DNA of 64,000 nucleotides from Halocaridina rubra (GCA_037179515.1 JAXCGZ010009443.1:122501-186500), one strand, 5' to 3'. Shown: positions 11,841 through 26,436, counted from the first letter of the stretch. Notes: generated by a model not told the origin, from the sequence alone. Numbers and translations: made by a program.

Positions 11841-12054
11841 GGCCCGATTTCTTAAACAGTGTAAACCTAGGATACCATATTGCTAGTCAGCTAGACACAG
11901 AAATGGGTTCCATAAACGCATCTGACGCGGTTCCGTGTATGGCTAGGCCTAGCCATACACAGAACCGCGTCAGATGCGTTTATGAAATCCATATGTGTGT
12001 CTAGCTAAGTAGCAATATGGTATCCTAGGTCTACACTGTGTAAGAAATCGGGCC
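11841..12054. mobile_element. palindromic foldback element, copy 2
   Basis: The sequence begins ggcccgatttcttaaacag and ends with its reverse complement. The centre is the clean palindrome gctaggcctagcc near 11947. Arms are about 105 bp and differ at only a few bases. The element is flanked on both sides by tat, a possible 3-bp target duplication. Confidence 0.88.
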
Positions 12055-12517
12055 TATATATTGGCAGATAACTGCTCAGAACAGTAAAGCGATAGACTAT
12101 AGCTCTTGCGTCACTATTGTTTTACGATTCAACTGAAATGGACCTTCTATTCACAAACTGAAATATGCACTGAAATGGCCCTTCTCTTCACAAACCACAA
12201 TTAATAATTATAATTTTCGACTTTAACTTTGTATTATAATGCCTTCCAAATTTGTTTGTTCCTGGTAGGTTTTGTCCTAACGGATTTCGCCATGAACTCA
12301 TGTATGATCACGTGGCGGGAATGTTTTTTTTTTTTTTTTCGAATTAATAAATTTGGTGTTTAGTAATAGTTGGCGACGATCCGTCCTTGCCGAGGGCTGC
12401 CCCTCTCTCCCTCGTGCCCCCCAGGGTGAGCGGACCTTCCCTTGTGACCCGCAGGTGGAGAGTTGGCAAGTCGATTTAAAAATTAGATTTATACTTGATA
12501 AATCGATTGTAACTGCT

Positions 12518-12519
<2 letters not shown>
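12055..12519. other. no gene seen; GC-richer patch
   Basis: A GC-richer patch near 12375-12470 gives short open frames on both strands, but they read into the neighbouring (TA)n tract and match nothing I know. Confidence 0.5.

Positions 12520-12582
<63 letters not shown>
12520..12582. repeat. (AT)n microsatellite
   Basis: About 31 AT units. Confidence 0.97.
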
Positions 12583-12584
<2 letters not shown>

Positions 12585-12590
12585 CCCAGT

Positions 12591-12714
12591 GGTTTTGCAT
12601 ACGACAATTAAACATGTTTGGATGTGAAAAATTTAATTCCCCTGGGAGGGGTTTGCATCCAACAGTCAAACATTTTTGGGGTTTGAAAAATGTAATTCCC
12701 CTAAGAGGCTTGTC
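12591..12714 (+). repeat. 58-bp tandem repeat, about two units
   Basis: The series ggtttgcat, caattaaacat, ttggatgtgaaaaattaat-like, ttcccct recurs with an offset of about 58 bases, with some divergence between units. Confidence 0.65.
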
Positions 12715-13019
12715 TAAGGTAATTTCGTTGCTTTTGGCGCCATATTTAGGGTATTTCTGCTGTTGGTCTCATGGCGAGCAGTGCTTCCCTCTACCTGCGC
12801 TGCTCTTGTTAGCTCAGCTGTTCACCAACCATTCCCCAAACAAAATACAACAATAAAAGAAGGAAATAGATAAAAGTGAGTGTGCTTAACGTGTTGTGAA
12901 TGTGTAATTTAACTCCTGTGTGAATTATTCTTCGAAACAGTTGTGTAATTTGAGGGTAATTGAGAAGTAGGGTATTTGTCTGTCAAGAGTCTGCTCCACA
13001 CGAAAGTAAATTCAATAAT

Positions 13020-14220
13020 CCTAACATTTAACTTTCGCCATTTTTTTTATGTTGAGCTGTTGGCCTCTTGTGGGGTTGAAAGTTTTATTTTAACTTCAGG
13101 TATTTGGCCATGTTTTTAGGTTGAATATTTTATTTTTTGGGGAATTTAAGGCCAATGGATTGTAGGTTTGATAATTCCTATCTTGAGGCACAAGATGGTA
13201 GCTTGATTTCAGATAATGCTAAAGGGCTGACTTCGCTTTTTTTTTCACATTTTCGGCAGATTTACCACCTTAAAGATTCCATTAAACTTTCATGCATCAA
13301 AATAGCGAGGCCAGAGTTTCCAAAGAAAAGTTTTATATTTATTGAGGTATGGGGGTTTCGTAAATCCCCGTAAATGTTTACTTTAACACCCCCAATGAAT
13401 GAAGTGAAAATACATTAAAGAAAGTTAAAAAAAAATTGCTAAAAAATATTATTGCACTTATCTTTTTTTAATCTAATATAAATTTCGTGAATTTTATCCT
13501 AGGGAAGGGTGTGTAAGTAAACATTTATCCAGTTCTCGTTGTGAATCTGCAATTCTTCCAAGCTTCATTAGCAAGGATAAGATTTAGGGTAAATATTTAC
13601 TGTTACACCCCCTCTAAGGAAAACTTATCATTAAATTTATTATAATATTGGGTTTGGTTAAGTTTGGTTAGTTCACCCCTATTTAAGCACGAGTTGAAGT
13701 AGATGTTTACTTTTTCACCCTCGGATATGAAAAAATCTGCTGAAAAATATGGTTAGGTTAAGTTTAGTTAGAATTAGCTCTTCGCCCCCAGTTAAGAGGT
13801 TTTTTGATAATAATTATAATTTTTATTGGTTTTAAATGCTTTGTATTTTCATTTCATAAGGGTGTGAAAGTAAAAATTTACCTGGTAGTCTTGCTTTGTA
13901 ATACCTACCACCTTAAGTAAAGTATTACATCGAGATTATTGGTTAAATGTTACAGTTGTCACACCATTTGCCAATATGAACATCACATGAAACCTTAAAC
14001 AAAAATAAAAATACATCTTGGAAAACTTAAAACGTAAACATAGCAGTTTTGTATAAATCAGACCTCATCGTAGCTGCATGTACATTTGCACATTCTAAAA
14101 TACACTTTTCAAGCATAATGATATGTTGGCAATAAACTGAAACCTTTTAAGATATTGTTACACCAAGGCAAGTAGTTAGTTAAATGTTTACTGTTATAAC
14201 TTCAACGAGCTGGTAAAATA
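13020..14220. repeat. degenerate dispersed motif array
   Basis: The phrase atgtttact(t)ttacaccc, or its complement gggtgtgaaagtaaa, recurs at roughly 13370, 13507, 13597, 13712, 13860, 13945 and 14185 in both orientations, usually beside ggttaggtt-like sequence. A similar piece lies near 30815. It looks like an old, scrambled repeat; no coding sequence was found. Confidence 0.45.
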
Positions 14221-14240
14221 TTGAAAAAATGGGTAGTTTA

Positions 14241-14525
14241 CAGTTTAGCAGGGCATGCCGCTCAACGACCTCATCTCTCCACTCAGGTAAGTAGTTCGAC
14301 TGAAGGTTAGGCGAGTATTTTTAGTTAGGATAGTAAGATGGGGGGTCCCAGGGGAGTGATGCCCCCTGGCTATGAGGTTAGGTAAATATTTTTAGTTAGG
14401 ATAGTAAAAAATTGTTTCGTATGCCTATTGTCACCATTTTTGTTGTGTTCATCCGCCAGTTCTCTAGTCAGAGCCTATCGCCATCTATTGGTAGGTTTTG
14501 AACATTGGTATGCCCCGCTAGACTG
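14241..14525. mobile_element. TA-flanked MITE (Tc1/mariner-pogo type)
   Basis: The terminal inverted repeats cagtttagcagggcatgcc and the complement of ggtatgccccgctagactg match at all but three positions. Both ends are bordered by TA, the target duplication of Tc1/mariner/pogo elements. The 285-bp length and lack of coding sequence mark it as non-autonomous. Confidence 0.8.
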
Positions 14526-14575
14526 TAGGTGTTTCGAAAAAATAAATAAATAGAAATCTCTGTCCGTTATCAAAC

Positions 14576-14736
14576 TTAACCACTATTAATTCCCATTTGA
14601 AAGAGGGTGGACACAGGCAGGCTGGAGCAAGGGCATTCAGCTTGAATGCCCTTCCAAATGCCCTGCAGTGGGCTCGAACATGAGTTTATCACTTTCCGAG
14701 TTGAGTGTCCAAGCCATTGTTCTACCCGGCCCCCAG
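14576..14736 (-). mobile_element. tRNA-derived SINE, second family
   Basis: On the minus strand: gccgggtagaacaatggctt (A-box-like), then gttcgagccc (B-box-like), and a tail resembling aagggcattcaagc. The same head and tail plan recurs at 15385, 15585, 19398, 25105, 27766, 31715, 36193, 46425 and 51488. Confidence 0.65.
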
Positions 14737-15384
14737 CTAACATAAGTGAATAATTGATTAAATTGTCGGAAATGGTGTTTGTGTGCCTATACAGTGTTTG
14801 CAATTTTAAGCAGAAAACATCCAGTTTTTAATTTATCTGGTTTACGAGAAGACTGGAGGTAATGTTAGAGTTTATATGTGAAATGTGTTGACTAATCTTC
14901 CTCCTTATGAACAAAAAAGAAAAAATTATTTAGGGAAAATTGTTAGTGACCTGTCAAAATTATTTTGCTAATGACCAAGCAAAGCATGCTTACATAAAAG
15001 AACACGGAACAAAACGATGATGATTGCCATTTTGTGTCACAAGTAATCCAAAAATATAAACATTATGTATGCTAATAGCACCACATGGAAGTGAAGCTAT
15101 GCAAATTAAACTTATTTTGAGACATTCACTTTAAATAATTCTGCCACACAAAACATAAGTGAAAGGAAAGGCCTTTTTTTTTTCATTAAATGCAAACTGT
15201 ATCTTTTAATCCCCTCATGTAATGCATAGTAAACAAACTCTCGTAGATTTGTTAATATTGACACAGGAATGCTGTATATTTTATGGTTTAGTTTGATTGC
15301 ACAAAAATATGTTCAAATTGCCATATTTGGATTTCTTAATTACATTAATATGTAAATTTAAGAAAATTACACTGGTGTTTGGTG

Positions 15385-15500
15385 GACAATAGTAGTGCTT
15401 TGGTTAGAACGCTTTACTCAGGGTGACAAACCCGTGTTTGAGTCCACCTTAGGGCGTAAGGAAGGGCATCCAGCCTTAATTATCCTCCACAGAAACTTAC
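15385..15500 (+). mobile_element. tRNA-derived SINE, second family
   Basis: Head tagtgctttggttagaacgc, B-box-like gtgtttgagtcc, then the family tail aaggaagggcatccagcc. Confidence 0.7.
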
Positions 15501-15584
15501 AGTAGATTTCATCAATAACTATAGACCCTAAACCTGTATAAGTTGCTGCTTAAATTTTAATATACTATTTATGTGCAATAAGAG

Positions 15585-15735
15585 GGAGGCCACAGTGGTT
15601 AGAGCACTAGACTTGGGAAGCAACATATCAGAGATCCAGCCCACCTGGGGTTGTTAAGGAAGGGTATCCAGATTTAATTCCGTGTTACCTTCAACCTGTG
15701 TCCACCCCCTTAAGGGGGATTCTTAGTAACTTAAA
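15585..15735 (+). mobile_element. tRNA-derived SINE, second family
   Basis: Head ggccacagtggttagagcac, a degenerate B box, the tail aaggaagggtatccaga and the closing tgtccaccccct block. Confidence 0.7.
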
Positions 15736-15845
15736 GCAGCAGTCATTACTCGTATATGCATTAAGGCATCCACCAACCCATATTCATCCCTTGTAATGCA
15801 CATGCAAAATAATATCCATCCTTCTCTCCTCCAGAGCCATCCACT

Positions 15846-18311
15846 ATGGTGGATTATTACAAAGTGTTGGAGGTGAGTCGGAGTGCATCCGTCGCAGATA
15901 TCAAGAAAGCATATCGTCGTCTTGCACTGAAGTGGCATCCAGACAAAAATCCAGATAATCAGGATGATGCTACAAAAAAGTTCAAGGAGATTTCCGAAGC
16001 GTATGAAGTCCTAAGCGATGAAAAGAAAAAGAAGGTATGTGTCAACTGTGCGTTGTATAATTTTTTTAGTCTACTTAGACATCAGTATAATATATTGAAT
16101 ACATTACAGTATACATTAGTAGACTAATGGGGAATAATAGAGTAAAATTAGTGTTGAATAGTTAATAATATTTTGGGCTTTGTCTTTTCTTATTTTTTAT
16201 GTTGTACATTGATTTAAAATATTGTTAATTCCACCACTCCCTTTACTAGTCAGAATGCTCCCCTGTTCAGGATTTTTTATAACTATATAATTTGCATATA
16301 AGTAATCTGTTCCTAACCTCCTTTATACTTTAAATTATGCCTGGAAATTTTACAGTGATTAAGCTCTACCTAATACTGTTTTAAGTGTTATGTGAGAACA
16401 GTACTGTAGTTGTAATAGTGAATTTTTTATGGAAACTTTTTCGGAGTTAATTTTGTCAATACCTTGTGATTGTATATTCAAACCACGTAAGATGAGGGGC
16501 AACTGTAAAACCGTATGTAATATTGTAGACATTGTCATGTACCCATTAGCATTTTCTTCACCAGTAGCTTACCAATTTTCATTATCATGGAAGTGTTTCC
16601 GACTATATCCATAATCCAAAGCGTTATATGTGCTTGGATGACCTAGTGGTAATGAGTCTTGACATTATTAAGAGTAAACAGTTTTATCATGGATCAAGTT
16701 AACTTTTCCATGGCAATGACGAATTATTTCGCTGTTGCCTGTCTGATTTTTCTTGGCAAGGCGAAATATCTCATCAAAACGTTAGCTTTCCAAATTGCTC
16801 AGTGAACAGTTACTCTTATCCATTCCGGGTCTCTTAGCCTTTTTGAGGAGGGGACCAGTATTTTCACATTAACTGTACATCCTGTTGCGTCTAGGTAACA
16901 GATGAAACATATAAACGATAGCTTATTTTGATTTTTTTTCTCAATTCGCCTTAAATCGTTAGGAAGTTAACATTTGCATAACACAGTATGCAGCATTTTA
17001 CCTCTTTTGATATTTTAGAAATCCGATTTTACTCCATCAGTCACCGAATTAAGCAGTATAACTTGTAAAATTTGCTGAAAAGTTTTTTTACTTCAACATT
17101 TAGGAAGACGGTCTAATACTTTGAAGAATACTCACCGGTTACAATAAATATAATTATTAAATATTTGTGATTGGTGAATTTATTGCTTTGAAAGTTCTTA
17201 ACAATGAGATTATTATTGTTATTATTTTTATCATCATCAAGAACTCTTAAGGTCTAGCAGTTACATCTCCCTGAGTGCCATTTCTTGCAATAAACTTCTA
17301 ATAGATAGGGTGAGGATGTGCATCGTCGTTTAATTTATCTCCTTTGATTCTCCACATAACTGCTTAGCCAATATTTTGTTTGTGGCTTGTATGAAGTCTT
17401 TATATACTGTATATTGGAAGTTCTCCTGGACATGACAATTTGGCTTGACACTTATCTCTGCCCTACCGCTGCAACTGGAAATTATGAGCTGCTTATCTGG
17501 AACCTTATCTTTAAGGCATCCCCACTTCACAATTTACATGAATGAATATTGCATTCTTACCTAATTCAGTAGTTGAACAATATGTAATGGATTAGTTATT
17601 TAATGCACAACCGATGAGGAACTGTAAGTTACTTATGTAAGTTAACTATAAGGAGTAATGAGATGATTTATATGTCTTTACACTAATACCTTTTAATGCC
17701 TTCAGATCTACGATCAGTATGGCAAAGAAGGCTTACAGTCTGGCGGTGGCCCTGGTCCAACAAGGCCTCGAACTTCACGCACAAATAGGCACCATTACCG
17801 GTACGATGACGACTTTGATTATACCTTCCCAACGTTCACATTCAGAGATCCAGAGGAAGTCTTCAGAGAGTTCTTTGGCGGTGATCCTTTCGCAGATCTG
17901 CTCAATTTTGATCCTTTCAATCCCTTGGATCATAATAGGAGGCAGCGTCGTCAGGGCAGACACAGAGGCAGTGCAGGACAGTCGAATGGGGCCTGTGATC
18001 TCCATCAGGGCAATGTTCTTAGCAGTAATTTCTTTTCCCCCTTTGGATCGCTCTTTGGCGCCCCAATGTTCCCGTCATTTGGCGGACTGGAGGGCTTCGG
18101 TGACGGCGGATTCACTTCCTTCTCGTCTCAGTCCTTTACAATGGGAGGTCCCGGTATGAAACGTACTTCCACTTCTACAAAATTTGTGAATGGCAAAAAA
18201 ATCACCACCAAAAAGGTGTCTGAAGGTGGGCAAGAAACTGTTATGACCTATGAAAATGATGTTCTTAAGACAAAGACTGTGAATGGAGTACCACAAGCCT
18301 TATCCTATTAA
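15846..18311 (+). CDS. DNAJB6: DNAJB6/Mrj-type J-domain co-chaperone
   Basis: A class B Hsp40 that, in its family, binds misfolded or aggregation-prone clients and stimulates Hsp70 ATPase in cytosol and nucleus. Coding exons are 15846-16034 and 17706-18311. The donor aag|gtatgt and acceptor ttcag|atc join at phase 0 and give 264 residues, slightly longer than human DNAJB6b (about 241). The J domain spans residues 1-70, with [12 protein letters not shown] at the start and the catalytic HPD at 31-33. It is followed by [10 protein letters not shown] across the splice junction, a Gly/Phe-rich region with [15 protein letters not shown], a short Ser/Phe/Thr-rich part ([13 protein letters not shown]), and the C-terminal signature [16 protein letters not shown] ending NGVPQALSY. 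The ATG exon has its own acceptor (ctcctccag at 15826-15834), so an untranslated first exon lies upstream. Assignment to the DNAJB6/B8/B2-like group is firm; the exact orthologue name is inferred. Confidence 0.95.
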
Positions 18312-18741
18312 GATTTTAAAAAGTTTTCATTGGATTCTCACATACGCGTTTAAGGAATTACTAGAAATATACGACTGTTTACTAAGCTAATGTAAAGCTT
18401 TGTTTATATTTATGATTCGTTGCAAGGCATAGAAGTCACTTTGGTTCTTTATTCACCTGCTCTATTAGATTACGGATTAGACAGTTGGAACCTTATGACA
18501 TTGACGCTGACTGGGTTGCTCTGTATTTTGTAATCATACTACTGCTGTTTCATGTCCAAAATTTAAGGTTTCTTGAGAATTGCCTCAAAATGCTCAGAAT
18601 ATACCATTCATTACCAAAACAATCTTGGGCTTATTACTTTGCAACTAAGTGGTATTTGATGTTTTAAGGTTGTTGCATCCTCGGATTTTGTTTCTTTGCA
18701 CGAAGTCAAGTTTTCGTTTATTATATGTTTATATATATAAT

Positions 18742-18772
<31 letters not shown>

Positions 18773-19328
18773 GTTAATTTTTTATGTATTGCTCACTAAT
18801 TTGCCCATATTCTATTACTGGGTGTGTACTTAATGTACTATTTAGTCTTTCAAAACTTACTTTCTTCAACCTGTTTCGTTAAGCTCTTTTGCTTTAATGT
18901 GTAATAAGGATAAAACCAAGATCTTATACGTAGGTATGGAATAATTTATTAATTATTGTATAGTGTACTTTGATTATATATTACACTGCTTGTACTTGTA
19001 TAGAGGATTTCTTCCTCAATATGCCTTATGATCCTTAATGGTAAAAAGTTTTAATTCATTTCACTTGTACATGTTATTTTTTTCTTTTTCTTTTTTGTGT
19101 AAGCTATTGAGAATCTCGGTCAGTAATCACACATCGTAATGGACAAAGTGTATCGCTTAGAATTTACGACATATATGTAACTTTATTGTATACTGATACC
19201 GTAGTTATTCTTTTTTTTCTATGAATGTAAGGGAGGATGTGTGAAGGAAAAAATTTATTTTATTAATCAAAATGATTGGTCCTACTTTAGTTTATTTCTT
19301 AAGAATTGCTGTCAGAATATCAGAAGTG
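18312..19328 (+). other. probable 3' untranslated region of the DNAJB6-type gene
   Basis: AT-rich non-coding sequence follows the TAA stop, with an imperfect (TA)n run near 18730-18772. It ends at the first convincing polyadenylation signal, listed next. Confidence 0.5.
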
Positions 19329-19334
19329 AATAAA
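19329..19334 (+). terminator. candidate polyadenylation signal
   Basis: AATAAA about 1.0 kb after the stop, followed within about 20 bases by a GT- and T-rich stretch. Other hexamers may be used. Confidence 0.4.
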
Positions 19335-19397
19335 TTGTAGGTTTTTTACAATTTTTTTTTAATATCCTTACTAAGAGATCTTATTATTAAGATATAT

Positions 19398-19575
19398 TTT
19401 GGGATGCCTTGGTAACGCAGTGGTTAGAGGTTTGAATTCTGTAGGTATCAAACCCCCTTTTTCGAGACCACTGCAGGACAATAGGAAGGGTTTCCAGTGG
19501 TTAATTTCTTCAGCTCCAACCTTTCTTAGTCCACTGGTTCAAATGTGGATTAATAGTGACAATACGGCCAATAAT
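19398..19575 (+). mobile_element. tRNA-derived SINE, second family
   Basis: Head gatgccttggtaacgcagtgg, a weak B box, and an aggaagggtttccagtgg tail, diverged from the other copies. Confidence 0.55.
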
Positions 19576-19619
19576 GTTTTGCCCGTAATTATTTATCTAA
19601 AAAAAGCAGACTCCTGTTA

Positions 19620-21355
19620 ACTGCTGTAAAGCTTGAGCATCATACACATTATTGTACTTGGACGAATACACGGATCTATCTTTACTTCAAGTCTTCAAAA
19701 GATAAAAAAGAGCTGAGTGGGTCCCTTCCTTTTAGGGTGCAGATCATTTTTATCTACATGACTCTGTAGCATCATCAGATATATATCTTTCATTCTGGTG
19801 GTACTGGAGTAGATCAACTAGTGAGAAGCCCATATTTATAAATATGTATCAGTTTGGTAGGCCTTTATAACTGTTGCTGCTTTCAAAAGTGTGTAGTTTC
19901 ATTGTAATGTAGTTATACTTTCTGAATATGAGGACATCATTATCACCCATCCATGTTTGCATGAAATTTAATACTGTACTTGCCATTTTTTGTAGCAAGG
20001 TGTTGAGGGCTGGATAACTATGTTAATGTATATAATTCAATATTGTACTCTCCATTTTCATAGTGAAGTGTGGAGGTCTGTGTAAGGAACTAGAGATATT
20101 TATTTTGATCTTAAACGACTATGTTGGAGATGTGACGGTAATCCTAGCTGTGATAGAGAGCTGTAACAGTATGTTAACTAAGCTTCAGCACTGGTGAATA
20201 GAATTTTTTTTTTCTTTTCTAATTGACACTTTTAAGGCTATTCTTGATGTTAATGCTGTGATCTGATGTCTAATACTGAATTGCAAGGTAAGTATATTAC
20301 CCCAGCCGCAATTTTGTAAAGAACTGTGGTTCACATTTAATTAAATCCTTATTTCCATCGAGATATTCATATCTGTTCATCATTCTTTCTGTGTTTTCTG
20401 TATAGAGATATGTGACTTACATTCAAAGACTTTTTTAGGTACTGCATTTACATGACAGCGTTATGAATCCACTATCATTATCTTAAAATATGTAACAATA
20501 CAAAATACACTCTTCAGCTATGAGAGAATGAATGATGTTGCACAACAAGCATATTTACTCATATTTATGTAAATTGATGCTCATTAGCTATTTTAATTGT
20601 AGGTTGAAAAGAGCATTGGATGCATGTGATATGTCAGTAGATCAGGGAAGAGAGAGTACAAAAGACAAGAATGAGCAGAGAAAGATTGTGAATAAGGGAT
20701 ACTAGCCAAAGGGATTCCTTGTACCTGCTAGCAATTTGAACTGGAACAGGTGGATTGAGGGGGAATGCCATGAAATAAAGCAGTGGCTCAACAGCTGTGG
20801 ATGTTGGGCTTCAGTGCAGACGATCCATGTCCAATTACCCTGTGGATGACCCAAGTAGAATGGTGGAGAGGATTATGATCGATCTTTATTTCCATGGAGC
20901 TGAGTGATAGAGGTATACAGTTTTAGCTTCTGGTGAATATAGTTGCTTTGACTTTGACACCTTTCTTACAAAAGGGATTGATGTCATTGTATATATAGCT
21001 TTCCCAGTAGCATTCCTCATGTTCATATGGGATTGCTATTTCTCACTAGTCCTTAAAGACATTAGGGAAAGAATATGTATATGAAGTCAAATATATAAGA
21101 AGGGAAGTCCTCGAAATTTAATCAATTGCAAATTATATGAATTTCACCCATTAATCCTTATACAAAAGCCATAATCTCCTTTGAATTGGGGTGGTTGAGT
21201 CAAAGAAAATGCCTTAACTCTTTGCTCTTCCCCATTTAGTTGACTTTTACAACACGGAGGTCCCCTTCCCTCAATTCAAAGTGCTATTGAAAACGTATAC
21301 AAACCGTTGCAAAGGCAGACTCCACATTGACAGTAGCATAAGTTGAGGTATGGCT
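19620..21355. other. intergenic between the DNAJB6-type and NICN1-type genes
   Basis: No coding sequence recognised. Near 21018-21061 a piece with gttcatatgggattgc and ctcactag resembles the 3' end of the RTE-type LINE at 27910. At 21170-21290 there is a diverged copy of dispersed repeat B (gtggttgagtcaaagaaa, agttgacttttacaacacgg). Confidence 0.5.
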
Positions 21356-21359
21356 AGGC

Positions 21360-21383
21360 GTCCTTAGCAACGGCCATAGCAAC
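21360..21383 (+). promoter_or_regulatory. paired RFX X-box-like sites upstream of the NICN1-type gene
   Basis: gtccttagcaac (21360-21371) fits the X-box pattern RYYNYYRRNRAC. It is followed at once by ggccatagcaac (21372-21383), which matches the right half and most of the left. A strong donor (aaag|gtaagt, 21469/21470) lies about 90 bp downstream and could end a non-coding first exon that splices to the acceptor at 21919-21920. That would place the sites near the transcription start. RFX control is an inference. Confidence 0.4.
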
Positions 21384-21939
21384 CACGAATTATAGGAATG
21401 TGTAATTTCTGATAGTTTTTTACAATATGCAAGAGTAACTAAATGTTTCAATTTCATTTATATGTAAAGGTAAGTGAATGGGAAGGTTTACTGTTTATAT
21501 AAGATATAAGATCGGAGCATATACACCCCTGTAAAACGTTTGATAAAGCTTGACGTAATGATTATCACAAAGACAAAGTTTTCAGGTTATTTTAGAACGC
21601 TTCAAGTACAGAATTTCAAGAAAAACAGGTGAATATATGCTCAAATCATGTGAGTGCTAATCAAAAGATCTAAATGTAAGTGTGTATTATTACTGTTTAA
21701 ATTAGTATTAATAGTAATAGTAGTACTGTACATAACCACTGTTACTCATTTTTTTCCTTGATAATTATAGGACTATTGCATTTTTAACATTTATTGATGT
21801 ATGCCTCCGTGAAACGGTAAACTTTTCCCAGTTTGGATTTAAATTACTAACCGATATATTACTGTACATTACTTTCCCAGACTGGTAATTTATGTAAACG
21901 ATATATCTTTTTCATTACAGTCTAAAATCGTTTGCATAA

Positions 21940-24772
<2,833 letters not shown>

Positions 24773-24986
24773 TGAAAAGGTAACCATACTTGTTCTAAGA
24801 CTGAATTCTCTATAAGTTTGTGGAAAATGTAATTCAGGTAAAACGTACCATTACGAGGAGTGATTCCACATTATTAACCACAACTCCCAAACCTGCAGGA
24901 TTCGAACCTTGAACACACTGACAAACTAACACTGTACATAAAGCGCTACTGACTGTATCAGTTTAAAGCAGTCAGTGAAGGTATAT

Positions 24987-25032
24987 CCCCTTGGTAGAAA
25001 AGTGAGTCCTTGTCGTAAAACCGGAATCAACA
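24987..25032 (+). mobile_element. 5'-truncated SINE of 46 bp with 13-bp target duplication
   Basis: Only the last 46 bases of the first SINE family remain (ccttggtagaaaagtgagtc to taaaaccggaatcaaca). The direct repeat agtgaaggtatat flanks it at 24974-24986 and 25033-25045. Confidence 0.8.
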
Positions 25033-25104
25033 AGTGAAGGTATATTGGAGTGATATATTTTTTAAATGATACAGCTTAGATGGACGTTTCATGTGTCACT
25101 GTTA

Positions 25105-25247
25105 GTCTCCAATATGGAGTGGATACAGACAGGTTGGATCTGGGGAAATGAGGCTGGATGCCTTCCTAACACTCCGCGGTGGGCTCGCGGGTCTAGCACC
25201 TCCCTAGTCGAGTGTTCTAACCATTACTCTACCGAGGACCCTAGATA
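25105..25247 (-). mobile_element. tRNA-derived SINE, second family
   Basis: Minus-strand head ctcggtagagtaatggttag, then gcgagcccaccgcgg, and a tail with aaggcatccagcctc. Confidence 0.65.
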
Positions 25248-25540
25248 CTACAACTAAGTATTAAATAGTCTGTGTACATAACCATCGTAATTACAACCTT
25301 CCATGTGGATATTTTATTTCCCAGTTCTAAAAATCTTCATAAATATAAAAAAAATAGTCATATTCAAAAGCAAATTATCATAGCTGAAACGAACATCCAG
25401 TATGAGTCAACTTTGCCTTGTGCCTCATAAGCATGTCTATTTATGGACCATATTCGACTCTCATTTTGACATGTCGCACCGTTTGAATTAATAACTTTTG
25501 AATTGACAATCATCCTTTCTGTATTTTCGAGAGATGAATA

Positions 25541-25722
25541 ATTTCAGCTTCCTGATTGCCCACTGTAGACAGTTTCAATTTCCTGATTGCCCACTGTAGA
25601 CAATTTAAATTTCCTGATTGCCCGCTGTAGACAATTTTAACTAATAATTGCAACTTCCTGATTGCCCACTGTAGACAATTTCAACTAATAATTTCAGCTT
25701 CCAGATTGCCCACTGTAGACAA
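25541..25722 (+). repeat. tandem repeat of a gattgcccactgtagac core
   Basis: Five copies of ttcc(t/a)gattgccc(a/g)ctgtagacaa are separated by spacers of two lengths, so the unit is about 34 or 52 bp. The longer spacers share the insert ctaataattt/gca. Confidence 0.9.
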
Positions 25723-26058
25723 CTGTTTAACCTATTGCCATGTCCATTTTTTCCCTTTATCATCAGATCTTATCATTAATGTGTAGCAGAGATTTAGCAG
25801 TTCTCAATTGTTCATTTATTTTTTTCCTTAATCGAGCAGCTTTTCACAGTTAGTATCTTGTCTTTATTGCGTCATTACTCAATGAAATATTATAACGGGA
25901 TAAGGAAGGATTAATAAAAGTTTCCAGGAAATTGTTTAGGTGAGAGAAATACATTAACAAGGACAGAAATCGATTATATACAAAAGTTCTTAACAGACTC
26001 CAATTTACAGACAATCAGACCTTTTTGTCTGGTTTGATGTAGCGAGAGTGACACATTC

Positions 26059-26260
26059 GCCCGATTTCTTAAACAGTGTAAACCTAGGATACCATATTGT
26101 TAGCTAGAAGACACACAAATGGATTTCATAAACGCATCTGACGTGGTTCTTTGTATGGCTAGGCAGAACCACGTCAGATGCGTTTATGAAATCCATTTGT
26201 GTGTGTCTGGCTAACTAACAATATGGTATCCTAGGTTTACACTGTTTAAGAAATCAGGCC
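26059..26260. mobile_element. palindromic foldback element, copy 3
   Basis: Same arms as the copies at 1873 and 11841, with termini gcccgatttcttaaacag and complement. The centre is asymmetric: part of one arm end near 26160 is lost, leaving gctaggcagaacc. Confidence 0.86.
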
Positions 26261-26430
26261 TTTATCTAACTCATTTCACAATGTAGATTTTTCCTCACTG
26301 TTGCTTGGAACAGATGCAAAGTATGCAGTGGGAGAGGAACTGACTTAGCCAAGGGTAGGTTTATGCTAACTTTACCTGCTAATCACTGAAATGCTTATCT
26401 GTTTACACACTTCTCTTAATAATAAGTAAC

Positions 26431-26436
26431 TTTATT
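26431..26436 (-). terminator. candidate polyadenylation signal of the fax gene
   Basis: AATAAA on the minus strand, about 140 bases past the fax stop codon. Confidence 0.45.

Noticed and set aside
16035..16127. Extension of the DNAJB6 first exon to the stop at 16127
   Set aside because: The frame passes a perfect donor (aag|gtatgt) and the residues after it do not fit the family, whereas the exon at 17706 continues it exactly.
25541..25722. CRISPR-like array of repeats and spacers
   Set aside because: The spacers are themselves related and the setting is a eukaryotic genome; it is a variant tandem repeat.
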